Below are positions 7,771 through 14,824 of a stretch of 17,701 nt of DNA, piece by piece. The stretch lies in contig CABVAP010000036.1 in NCBI GenBank assembly GCA_902496345.1, forward strand, positions 1 to 17,701, in the 5' to 3' direction. Made by a program: the position numbers and the translations under genes. This DNA comes from an uncultured Eubacteriales bacterium (GTDB lineage Bacteria > Bacillota > Clostridia > Lachnospirales > CAG-274). The notes beneath the pieces were generated by a model. That model was not told the DNA's origin and searched no databases. It saw only the letters and a list, made by a program, of their open reading frames with translations. Positions within the stretch are counted from its first letter, which is position 1. The number at the start of each line of letters is the position of its first letter.

Positions 7771-8591
7771 CGGTAGTCATATACTTCATAAGCACCTAAA
7801 TTTTTAAAAAATGATGTTTTTCGCTCTACCATATCAAGACAATTTTTTATGTCATTTTCTGACGTACCTATTTCTATATCGGCAAAAAATACATATTCCT
7901 CTGATTTATTTCTAAGTGGTCTTGATATGATTTTTATCATATTTAGGTCCCAAATTTCAAATAAATTTAAAATTTTTACAAGCGTACCTGGTTTATTGTC
8001 AGTTGAAAAAGCTATTGAAACTTTTTTCTTATCAAAACAATATCTTGTATCTTCTTTTGATAAAATCGCAAACATTGTAAAATTTTTGTTATTATCCTGT
8101 ATTGCCTTATTAAGAATTTTTAAACCATACAACTCCGAAACCCTAGATAGTCCGATAGCTGCCCAAGGTTCATCTGATGATGATATTAACTTTCCGGCAT
8201 CTGCTGTTGAATTTGTGTTTACAGTTTCAATATTTGGATAATTTTTTTCTAAAAATTTTCTACACTGGGCAAGTGCCTGTGGGTGCGAAAAAATTTTAGA
8301 TATTTCCTTTTCGTCTGTTGAGCCTTTTATCATTAAATTTTGCTCTATCGGAAGATTGATTTGACCTTGTATGTATAAATTCGTGTCAAAAATCATACTA
8401 TCTAATGTTACGTTTATAGACCCCTCTGTTGAATTTTCGATAGGTACAACGCATTTATCTATTTTCCCATTTTCTACAGCTTCAATTACTTCCCAAATAG
8501 TTGAAAATGGAATCGTTTCTGAAACATCTGCTATTTTTAAAACAGCTTGTTCAGTAAATGTGCCTTGTGGTCCTAAATATCCTACTTTCAT
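7767..8591 (-). CDS. pheA: Prephenate dehydratase with ACT domain, altered TRF motif
   Basis: A 274-residue monofunctional prephenate dehydratase, converting prephenate to phenylpyruvate for phenylalanine synthesis. The catalytic domain (1-180) shows VGYLGPQGTFTEQA (3-16), PIENSTEGSI (50-59) and SHPQALAQC (102-110). The ACT regulatory domain is at about 190-270. Two family motifs are changed: the active-site TRF reads T172-M173-F174, and the Phe-binding ESRP of the ACT domain reads ISRP (222-225), with GTL instead of GAL at 202-204. Activity and feedback inhibition may therefore differ. ATG at 8591 has AGGAG 7 nt upstream; a TTG eight codons earlier would overlap that site and is rejected. 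Confidence 0.93.
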   Translation of the reverse strand: MKVGYLGPQGTFTEQAVLKIADVSETIPFSTIWEVIEAVENGKIDKCVVPIENSTEGSINVTLDSMIFDTNLYIQGQINLPIEQNLMIKGSTDEKEISKIFSHPQALAQCRKFLEKNYPNIETVNTNSTADAGKLISSSDEPWAAIGLSRVSELYGLKILNKAIQDNNKNFTMFAILSKEDTRYCFDKKKVSIAFSTDNKPGTLVKILNLFEIWDLNMIKIISRPLRNKSEEYVFFADIEIGTSENDIKNCLDMVERKTSFFKNLGAYEVYDYR

Positions 8592-8716
8592 AGTTTCACT
8601 CCTAAAAAATTTCAAAACTTTAAAACTTATATATGGCGAAAATGCTTTTATATCCTATTTAAAATCGGTACAGTTTAGGCAAATTTATGAGGTTTTAAAG
8701 TTTTTTGATTAATCAT
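8592..8716 (-). promoter_or_regulatory. pheA leader with long-range inverted repeat
   Basis: The pheA leader contains a 13-bp perfect inverted repeat, 8614-8626 with 8692-8704, separated by 65 bp. The arm nearer pheA is followed by A3T6 and then the ribosome-binding site, so the pairing could act as an attenuator or block ribosome access. A possible extended -10 (TGT then TAAAAT) lies at 8723-8728 on the minus strand; no good -35 was found. No T-box sequence or run of Phe codons is present. Confidence 0.35.
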
Positions 8717-8759
8717 AAAAATATTTTAACATATTTTTTATATAATTTCCATTAAAATC

Positions 8760-8788
8760 TTTATATATTTTTAAATTTGTGGTATAAT
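8760..8788 (+). promoter_or_regulatory. Promoter of the partner-switching operon
   Basis: Perfect TATAAT at 8783-8788 with an extended -10 (TGG just before) and a weak -35, TTTATA (8760-8765), at 17 bp. The start near 8795 gives a short leader before the AAGGAGG of the first gene. It is a housekeeping-type promoter and diverges from pheA. Confidence 0.7.
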
Positions 8789-8818
8789 AAAATAAAAAGA
8801 GCTAAGGAGGCGGTAAAA

Positions 8819-9148
8819 ATGGATTTTTCAATCAATCATAAATTTTCTGAAAATCCTGAATGTTGGTTAGTTAGTATTTCTGGGGAAGTCGATATTTTTA
8901 ATTCGGCTGAGGTTAAGTCTAAGCTTATTGAGCTTATCGAAGAAAAACCTGCTGATATTAAAATCGAATGCAAAGATTTAGCGTATATCGATAGTACTGG
9001 TCTTGGTGCGTTTATTGCTGTTCTTAAAAAGACAAAAGAATACGAAAAGTCAATTTATTTCAAGAACTTAAAACCTAGCTTATCCAAACTCTTTAAAATA
9101 ACTAATTTGGATAAAGTATTTGTAATAGAAGGTGATTCTGATGAGTAG
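8819..9148 (+). CDS. STAS-domain anti-anti-sigma factor (RsbV/SpoIIAA-like)
   Basis: A 109-residue single STAS domain. The conserved loop YIDSTGLG (56-63) carries the serine (S59, after D58) that a partner kinase phosphorylates in this family. When unphosphorylated, such proteins bind the anti-sigma or effector HATPase and free its target. ATG at 8819 follows AAGGAGG; earlier in-frame codons lie upstream of that site. Its last 8 bases overlap the next gene (shared ATGAGTAG), so the pair is likely made in a fixed ratio. The following genes encode two HATPases and a PPM phosphatase, the complete set of partners. The final target is unknown because no sigma factor gene adjoins. Confidence 0.9.
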   Translation: MDFSINHKFSENPECWLVSISGEVDIFNSAEVKSKLIELIEEKPADIKIECKDLAYIDSTGLGAFIAVLKKTKEYEKSIYFKNLKPSLSKLFKITNLDKVFVIEGDSDE

Positions 9149-9539
9149 CAATAATGAACAAATTAAACTTACTTTACCTATTAACGCTGCATACGTTTCA
9201 GCAGCCAGACTCACAGCCTCTTCTGTTGCAAATCGTTTGAATTTTGACATAGAAGAAATTGAAGACATAAAAGTCGCAGTTTCAGAGGCTTGCACATACA
9301 TAATTAAAAATCCTAAGTTGAATGACAAAAATGATTTTAAAATTGAATTTGACTTTACAAAGGATAATGTTAAAATTATGTTTTCTGTTTTAAGTGACAG
9401 TAAAATAAATGTAGACGAAGATGAGATGAGTCTTAAAGTTATTGGTGCAATTATGGACAAACTTGCTTTTGACTTTGATAATTCATCTTTTAAAATGATT
9501 ATCGAGAAAAAACACATAGACGATTCTTTTGGAGAATAA
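9141..9539 (+). CDS. Degenerate RsbW-like HATPase (probable pseudo-kinase)
   Basis: A 132-residue protein clearly related to anti-sigma Ser/Thr kinases: the stretch IEEIEDIKVAVSEAC (37-51) is typical RsbW. The ATP site is damaged. In the N box, E49 is kept but the Mg-binding Asn is Tyr (Y53) and the following His is Asn (N57). The glycine-rich G1 (DxGxGF) and G2 (GxGL) boxes are missing; the matching segments read SVLSDSKIN and EMSLKVIG. It may bind the STAS protein without phosphorylating it, acting as a scaffold or a phosphorylation-insensitive antagonist. ATG at 9141 overlaps the upstream stop by 8 bases; GTG at 9132 is a less likely start. The frame is intact, so it is not a decayed gene. 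Confidence 0.75.
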   Translation: MSSNNEQIKLTLPINAAYVSAARLTASSVANRLNFDIEEIEDIKVAVSEACTYIIKNPKLNDKNDFKIEFDFTKDNVKIMFSVLSDSKINVDEDEMSLKVIGAIMDKLAFDFDNSSFKMIIEKKHIDDSFGE

Positions 9540-9655
9540 AAAAAATTATTACATAATCTATAAAAAACAATCGACATTACATATCAAGACAGAAAAATAT
9601 ATACTAAAGATTAGTTAATCAGATTTTTACTTTCCTAAAAAAAAGGAGGGCAGTT

Positions 9656-10081
9656 ATGATTAAAAACGAATTTAACGTATCTTTTCAAAGTAATATTTAT
9701 AATGTCAAAGGAATTGTTCAAAGTTCCCTTGAATTCCTTAAAAACAATATTCCTGAACTTGATGAAGATGCTCTTATGGATTTCAAACTTATACTTTGTG
9801 AACTTTTATTCAACGCTGTTATACACGGAAATAAGAAAGATGAAAATAAAGTCGTTTCTTTATCTATAACAGTGAACGGTGGCACAGTTACTACTGTTGT
9901 TTCTGACGAGGGAGCTGGTTTTGATTTTGAAAAGATTATGAGTGACGGTTGTAACGAAGAGAATATGTTCCTTGAGACGGGTAGGGGAATAAGGCTTGTG
10001 AAATCTCTTGTTGATAATCTGAAATTTGATACCAACGGTAGTACCGTTAAGTTCTTCAAAAAGGTGGAGTTTGATGGATAA
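9656..10081 (+). CDS. HATPase Ser/Thr kinase, intact (RsbW/SpoIIAB-like)
   Basis: A 141-residue GHKL ATPase of the anti-sigma kinase class with every box present: N box ELLFNAVIHGN (49-59, with E49, N53 and H57), G1 box DEGAGF (84-89) and G2 box GRGIRL (109-114). It is the likely kinase for S59 of the STAS protein encoded two genes upstream. The start has an excellent AAAAGGAGGG. It lies 116 nt after the degenerate HATPase; a small inverted repeat GATTA/TAATC is at 9609-9620, and I see no convincing promoter in that gap. Its end overlaps the next gene by 8 bases. It could also control an output other than a sigma factor. Confidence 0.85.
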   Translation: MIKNEFNVSFQSNIYNVKGIVQSSLEFLKNNIPELDEDALMDFKLILCELLFNAVIHGNKKDENKVVSLSITVNGGTVTTVVSDEGAGFDFEKIMSDGCNEENMFLETGRGIRLVKSLVDNLKFDTNGSTVKFFKKVEFDG

Positions 10082-11240
10082 AATTTTAGTTGCTGACGGA
10101 AACGAAACAACGGTTGATTTAATAAGTAAACTGCTTACTAATTCTGACTATGAAGTTTACACAGCAAACACAGGTAAGGTTGCCCTTGCAAAAATTGATA
10201 TGCTAAAGCCTGACCTTATCATAGTGGACGCAGATTTTTCTGATGTTAGTGGTTTCGATATATGCAAACAGCTTAAAGGCAGTACCGAAACAAACTATAT
10301 ACCTATTCTTATGCTTATTTCTGTTGAAACTAAAGATGTTCTTTTGAGGTGTGTACATTCTGGGGTTGATGATTATATTTCAAAGTTATTTGATGGTACT
10401 ATTTTTATTGCTAAAGTTAAATCACTTTTGAGAGTTAAACACCTTAGTGATAGAATAAAATCCCAATATGAAGAGCTTAAAGAAAAAAATGAGGTTATCG
10501 ATTTCCAACTTAAAATGGCTAGGCGTGTTCAACGTTCTATTATTCGTAAAATAGATATGACTGTTATGGGAACGAAAATTTTAAGCAAATATTTGCCGGC
10601 TCTTGAAGTTGGTGGGGATTTTTATAGCGTTAAGGAACTGTCTGATGATAAAATTGGTCTTATTATCGGAGATGTTTCTGGTCACGGTATTTCTGCTGCA
10701 CTGCTTACAGCAAACTTACTTATGATGTTTGACTCACTTGCTATGAAACATTCTATTCCTAGTGCTTTACTTCAAGAAATGAATGAACAATTTTGCAAAA
10801 TATTTAAACATACCGGAAGTGAAATGTATGTTTGTATGTTCTATGCAATAATTGATACTACTAATTTTGAAATTACCTATTCAAATGCAGGTCAAGTTTA
10901 CCCTGTTTTTGTTAATAATAAAAATGGTGATATAAGCGAACTTGAAATAGGTGGTATACCTATTGGTCTTATGAAAGAATCAACTTACGAAAACAAGACC
11001 GATAAATATTCAAAAGGCGATTATTTATTTCTACACACAGACGGTCTTTCTGATTTCTTTTATAAAAAAGAGCCTGACAAGTTTAGCCAAAAAATTAAAA
11101 ATTGTCTTAGAGAAAATATTGACATCTATGGGGAGTCGCTTGGTGCGATAATTGAGGGTGTTTTGAACGAATTCTATGACTATAACGAAAAAAACAAGTT
11201 TGAAAAAGATGACATAAGTATTATACTTTGCAAACTTTAA
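10074..11240 (+). CDS. Receiver domain-PPM phosphatase (RsbU/SpoIIE-type)
   Basis: A 388-residue protein: receiver domain at 1-120, coiled-coil linker at about 125-150 with the switch segment MARRVQRSII (148-157), and a PPM phosphatase domain at about 165-388. The metal-binding acids are visible: D182 (GGDF), D200 (GDVSGHG), D323 (HTDG) and D379/D380 (DDIS). The receiver has the phospho-acceptor D52 but only one acid (D8) in the usual DD pair, Ile (I82) at the conserved Thr/Ser and KLF for KPF at K104, so signalling may be atypical. It should dephosphorylate the STAS protein in reply to a sensor kinase not encoded here. ATG at 10074 has AAGGTGGAG upstream and overlaps the previous stop (ATGGATAA). 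Confidence 0.92.
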   Translation: MDKILVADGNETTVDLISKLLTNSDYEVYTANTGKVALAKIDMLKPDLIIVDADFSDVSGFDICKQLKGSTETNYIPILMLISVETKDVLLRCVHSGVDDYISKLFDGTIFIAKVKSLLRVKHLSDRIKSQYEELKEKNEVIDFQLKMARRVQRSIIRKIDMTVMGTKILSKYLPALEVGGDFYSVKELSDDKIGLIIGDVSGHGISAALLTANLLMMFDSLAMKHSIPSALLQEMNEQFCKIFKHTGSEMYVCMFYAIIDTTNFEITYSNAGQVYPVFVNNKNGDISELEIGGIPIGLMKESTYENKTDKYSKGDYLFLHTDGLSDFFYKKEPDKFSQKIKNCLRENIDIYGESLGAIIEGVLNEFYDYNEKNKFEKDDISIILCKL

Positions 11241-11268
11241 AAAAATTATTGAAAATGTGATTTTTCTA

Positions 11269-11297
11269 TTGCATTTTGCTAAAACCTGTGATATAAT
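11269..11297 (+). promoter_or_regulatory. Promoter of the T-box/aspS-gatCAB operon
   Basis: TTGCAT (11269-11274) and perfect TATAAT (11292-11297) with a 17-bp spacer and an extended -10 (TGA then TATAAT). Transcription should begin near 11304, just at the T-box leader. Confidence 0.85.
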
Positions 11298-11303
11298 GAC
11301 ACT

Positions 11304-11600
11304 CGATATTTGAATTATAAAGATTTAATGGCTTTGACGAAGATAAGTAACATAAGAGAAACGTATTCAGGGAGCAGGCAACGTGACTGGAATTGCTTGT
11401 TATGACACTCTTTTGTGAATAACACTTCTGAGCTTGCCCTTTGAAAGAGGTTTTTGCTTTATTAGAGGGGTGCGTTTTATGCTCGTTACGCATTATCTGA
11501 GAGGGTAGGTGGCTTTTGCTATTTGCCAATTTGGGTGGTACCACGGATTTTTGTTATTTATTCCGTCCTGAAATTTTTATTTTAGGGCGGTTTTTTTATT
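11304..11600 (+). promoter_or_regulatory. T-box riboswitch, Asn (AAC) specifier
   Basis: A transcription-attenuating leader that senses uncharged tRNA. Stem I is closed by GAAG (11339-11342) and CTTC (11425-11428). The internal loop has AGTA on its 5' side and AATAACA on its 3' side, flanked by an 8-bp helix (CATAAGAG region with 11410-11417). The triplet before the last loop A is AAC (11421-11423), the Asn codon. The distal part has a CAGGGAG motif. The T-box GGGTGGTACCACGG is at 11533-11546, and ACGGA there can pair with TCCGT (11562-11566) as antiterminator. Uncharged tRNA-Asn should thus raise aspS-gatCAB expression. The base after TGG is T, where C would match the usual G discriminator of tRNA-Asn. 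Confidence 0.93.
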
Positions 11601-11602
11601 TT
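11563..11602 (+). terminator. Terminator arm of the T-box
   Basis: An 11-bp stem (11563-11573 with 11580-11590, containing wobble pairs), a 6-nt loop and seven T. Its 5' arm also pairs with the T-box sequence in the antiterminator, so the two folds exclude each other. Confidence 0.9.
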
Positions 11603-11649
11603 ATGTTATTATTGTATACTATGTTTTACTTTTAGGAGGAAAGCTAAAG

Positions 11650-12987
11650 ATGATTAAAAAAGTAAATGGTCAAAGTGCAAGCAAAGACCTTGAAATTCCT
11701 GAATTACTTGCACTTGATGAAAACTCAAGAAAAGGTGTTCATATCCACGGTATGATTTATAATGTACGTGATATGGGTGATTTCGCTTTCGTTATTCTTA
11801 GAAAAAGAAACGGTCTTGTTCAATGTTTCTACAATAAAAACGGCAGCGAAGAAGAAAAAGAACTTCTTAAAGAAGAAAACTCTGTTTCTATCGTTGGTGA
11901 TTTACGTGATGAACCTAGAGCTGTAAACGGTGTTGAAGTAGTTATCTCTGAAATGAAAGTTTTATCTACTCCTGCTGCTGAAATGCCTTTTGCTATTAAC
12001 AAAAGAAACCTCAATATCTCTATCGAAAATGAACTTCCAATCCGTCCTATTACTCTTAGAAACGAAAGAAGAAGAACTGTTTTCAGACTTCAGGCAGCTA
12101 TCGTTCGTGCTTTTAGAGAATATCTTGACCAAAACGGTTTTACTGAAATCTTTTCACCTAAAATCGTTGCAGCCGGTGCTGAGGGTGGTGCTAATATATT
12201 TAAACTTGAATATTTTGGCAAAAAAGCTTACCTTGCTCAAAGCCCACAGTTCTACAAACAAATGCTTATCCCTGTTTATGAAAGAGTTTTTGAAATAGCT
12301 CCTGTTTTTAGAGCTGAAAAACACGAAACAGTTAGACATCTTAACGAATATATCGGTGTTGACTTTGAAATGGGATTTATCGATAGTTTTTATGATATTA
12401 TCAATATGGAAACAGGTATGCTTAAATTTACTTTTGATTACCTTAAAGAAAACTATGCTGATTGTATTCAAAAACTTAACATTGAACTTCCTGTTATTGA
12501 TGAAATTCCTTGCGTTAAATTTAAAGACGCTAAAGAAATGATTGCTGCTAAATATAACAGAAAAATCAAAGACCCTTATGACTTAGAACCAGAAGAAGAA
12601 CGTCTTATAAGTGAACTCTTTAAAGAAGAATATAACAGTGATTTCGTTTTTGTAACTCATTATCCAATTAAAAAACGTCCTTTCTATGCAATGGACGACC
12701 CTGAAAGCGAAAAATATACTTTGAGTTTTGACTTACTTTTCAAAGGTATGGAAATTACAACTGGTGGTCAACGTATCCACGACTATCAGACTCAAATTGA
12801 TAAAATGGTTTCTAAAGGTCTTGACCCTGCTGACTTTGAAAGCTACTTGATGTTGCACAAACAGGGTTGTCCTCCTCACGGTGGTCTTGGTATGGGTCTT
12901 GAAAGATTTGTTATGAAACTTATTGATGAAAAGAACATCAGAGCAACTTCTATGTTCCCTAGAGATATTACTAGACTTAACCCTTAA
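11650..12987 (+). CDS. aspS: Aspartyl-tRNA synthetase, archaeal type (probably non-discriminating)
   Basis: A 445-residue class IIb synthetase. An OB-fold anticodon domain (about 28-108) precedes the catalytic core. Motifs: EGGANIF (178-184), QSPQFYKQM (198-206), motif 2 FRAEKHE (220-226) and motif 3 GLGMGLERF (412-420). It lacks the large insertion of ordinary bacterial AspRS (about 590 residues), so it is the archaeal/eukaryotic type. Set with gatCAB under an Asn-reading T-box, it most likely charges tRNA-Asn with Asp for amidation. The position I align with the Trp of discriminating or His of non-discriminating enzymes is Tyr here (GMIYNVRD), so specificity is not settled by that residue. 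AsnRS is the alternative, but the EGGANIF loop favours AspRS. AGGAGGA precedes ATG. Confidence 0.88.
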   Translation: MIKKVNGQSASKDLEIPELLALDENSRKGVHIHGMIYNVRDMGDFAFVILRKRNGLVQCFYNKNGSEEEKELLKEENSVSIVGDLRDEPRAVNGVEVVISEMKVLSTPAAEMPFAINKRNLNISIENELPIRPITLRNERRRTVFRLQAAIVRAFREYLDQNGFTEIFSPKIVAAGAEGGANIFKLEYFGKKAYLAQSPQFYKQMLIPVYERVFEIAPVFRAEKHETVRHLNEYIGVDFEMGFIDSFYDIINMETGMLKFTFDYLKENYADCIQKLNIELPVIDEIPCVKFKDAKEMIAAKYNRKIKDPYDLEPEEERLISELFKEEYNSDFVFVTHYPIKKRPFYAMDDPESEKYTLSFDLLFKGMEITTGGQRIHDYQTQIDKMVSKGLDPADFESYLMLHKQGCPPHGGLGMGLERFVMKLIDEKNIRATSMFPRDITRLNP

Positions 12988-13045
12988 TATATTCGGGTTT
13001 ACTTTTTAAACAAACTATTTAAACTATTCAAGGAGGATTTTGGTT

Positions 13046-13333
13046 ATGCAAATTAATGATGAACTCATTACTTATTTGGAAGACCTCTCTAGACTTAAAC
13101 TTTCAAAAGAGGAAGAAGAAAAAGCTGAAGTTGATTTAGGTAAAATTTTAAACTATATTGATAAACTTAATGAACTTGATACTACAGATGTTGAAGCTAT
13201 TTCTCACCCTTTTGCTTTTACTAACAATTTCAGAGATGACGTGCTTGTTGAATCTGCTGATAGAGAAACTATTCTTGCTAACGCACCTGTTAAAAAAGAC
13301 GGCTGTTTCAAAGTTCCTAAAACTGTTGATTAA
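13046..13333 (+). CDS. gatC: Asp-tRNA(Asn)/Glu-tRNA(Gln) amidotransferase subunit C
   Basis: A 95-residue GatC of normal size, with the family opening helix (YLEDLSRLKLSKEEEEK), a central LNELDTTDVEAISHPF and FRDDVLVES near the middle, and a tail ending FKVPKTVD. GatC wraps round GatA and stabilises the complex. ATG at 13046 stands 9 nt after AGGAGG. It lies 58 nt after aspS, where a small AACCC/GGGTT hairpin (12979-12999) occurs without a long T run, so read-through from the T-box transcript is expected. gatA starts 12 nt after its stop. Confidence 0.96.
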   Translation: MQINDELITYLEDLSRLKLSKEEEEKAEVDLGKILNYIDKLNELDTTDVEAISHPFAFTNNFRDDVLVESADRETILANAPVKKDGCFKVPKTVD

Positions 13334-13345
13334 GGAGAGTGTACT

Positions 13346-14824
13346 ATGGATTTTTCTAACAAAACTGCTCTTGAAATCGGGCAGATGATTAAAAACAAAG
13401 AAGTAAGCTCTGTTGAAGTTACTAAACAGATGCTTGATAATATTAAAAAAACTGATAAAGATGTAAATGCTTATACTTCTGTTTTTGAAGATTTAGCTAT
13501 CAAAAACGCTGAAGAAGTTCAGGCTAAAATTGACGGTGGCGAGGAGCTTTCTCCTTTAGCCGGTGTACCTATGGCTATAAAAGACAATATTTGTACAAAA
13601 GGTACAAAAACTACTTGTGGTTCTAAAATGCTTGAAAATTTTGTTCCACCTTACAATGCTACTGTTGTTGACAGACTTCAAAATGCCGGTGCTGTTATCC
13701 TTGGTAAACTTAATATGGACGAGTTCGCTATGGGTGGCTCTACTGAAACTTCTTACTTTGGAGCAACTAAAAATCCGTGGGATTTAGAAAGAGTTCCTGG
13801 TGGTTCTTCTGGTGGTTCTGCCGCTGCTGTTGCTGCAGAAGAGGCTATTTATACTCTTGGTTCTGATACTGGTGGGTCAATCAGACAACCTTGTTCTTTC
13901 TGTGGTATCTCTGGTATTAAACCAACTTACGGTGCTGTTTCAAGATATGGTCTTGTGGCTTTCGCATCTTCTCTTGACCAAATCGGACCTGTTGGTCGTG
14001 ATATAAAAGATTGTGCATCTGTTCTCCAGATTATCTCTGGTCACGATGTTAAAGATTCAACTTCTATCAAAGATAGCTCTTTTGATTTTTCTAATTCTTT
14101 TAATGGTGACGTTAAAGGTCTTAAAATCGGTATCCCTAAAAACTACTTTGGTGAAGGTATCGACTCTGATGTTAAAGAATCAGTTCTTAAAGCTGCCGAA
14201 ACTCTTAAAGGTCTTGGTGCTGAAATTGAAGAATTTGAAATGCCTATAGTTGACTATGCTATCCCTGCTTATTATGTTGTTGCTTGTGCTGAGGCTAGTT
14301 CTAACCTTTCAAGATATGACGGTATTAAATACGGTTATAGAAGTGATAAAGGTGACGGTATACTTGATGTTTTCTATAACTCAAGAAGCGAAGGTTTTGG
14401 TATGGAAGTTAAAAGACGTATTATGCTTGGCTCTTTCGTTTTAAGCTCCGGTTACTATGACGCTTACTACAAAAAAGGTTTACAAGTTCGTGGTCTTATC
14501 AAAAATAATTTTGATGAAGCTTTCTCAAAATATGATATGATTTTAAGCCCTACTGCTCCTACTACTGCTTTTAAACTTGGCGAAAATACTTCTGACCCTC
14601 TTAAAATGTATTTAGGAGACATTTACACAGTTTCTGTAAACCTTGCCGGTATCCCTGCTGTAAATGTTCCTTGTGGTTTTGGTAAAAACGGTATGCCTAT
14701 CGGTATGCAACTTATCGGAAAAGCATTTAGCGAACCTACTTTAGTTAAAGCTGCTTATGCTTTCCAATCAAATACAGATTTTCATTTGAAAAAACCTGAA
14801 ATTATTAAAGGAGGTCAAGCATAA
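13346..14824 (+). CDS. gatA: Asp-tRNA(Asn)/Glu-tRNA(Gln) amidotransferase subunit A (glutaminase)
   Basis: A 492-residue amidase-signature enzyme that releases ammonia from glutamine for GatB. The catalytic triad is complete: K79 (PMAIKDN), cis-Ser S154 (PGGSSGGS) and nucleophile S178 (GSDTGGSIR). The spacing equals that known for Staphylococcus aureus GatA. Its ribosome-binding site TAAGGAG overlaps the gatC stop codon, and its own stop shares one base with the gatB start (TAATG), so the three subunits are translationally coupled. Confidence 0.98.
   Translation: MDFSNKTALEIGQMIKNKEVSSVEVTKQMLDNIKKTDKDVNAYTSVFEDLAIKNAEEVQAKIDGGEELSPLAGVPMAIKDNICTKGTKTTCGSKMLENFVPPYNATVVDRLQNAGAVILGKLNMDEFAMGGSTETSYFGATKNPWDLERVPGGSSGGSAAAVAAEEAIYTLGSDTGGSIRQPCSFCGISGIKPTYGAVSRYGLVAFASSLDQIGPVGRDIKDCASVLQIISGHDVKDSTSIKDSSFDFSNSFNGDVKGLKIGIPKNYFGEGIDSDVKESVLKAAETLKGLGAEIEEFEMPIVDYAIPAYYVVACAEASSNLSRYDGIKYGYRSDKGDGILDVFYNSRSEGFGMEVKRRIMLGSFVLSSGYYDAYYKKGLQVRGLIKNNFDEAFSKYDMILSPTAPTTAFKLGENTSDPLKMYLGDIYTVSVNLAGIPAVNVPCGFGKNGMPIGMQLIGKAFSEPTLVKAAYAFQSNTDFHLKKPEIIKGGQA

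Noticed and set aside
8675..8716. A 13-codon frame in the pheA leader as a possible attenuator peptide
   Set aside because: It has no ribosome-binding site, only one Phe codon, and its ATG lies about where transcription would start.
9080..9577. A long minus-strand frame opposite the degenerate HATPase gene
   Set aside because: It is antisense to two genes with clear family motifs, is low-complexity in Ser, Leu and Ile, and resembles no protein I know.
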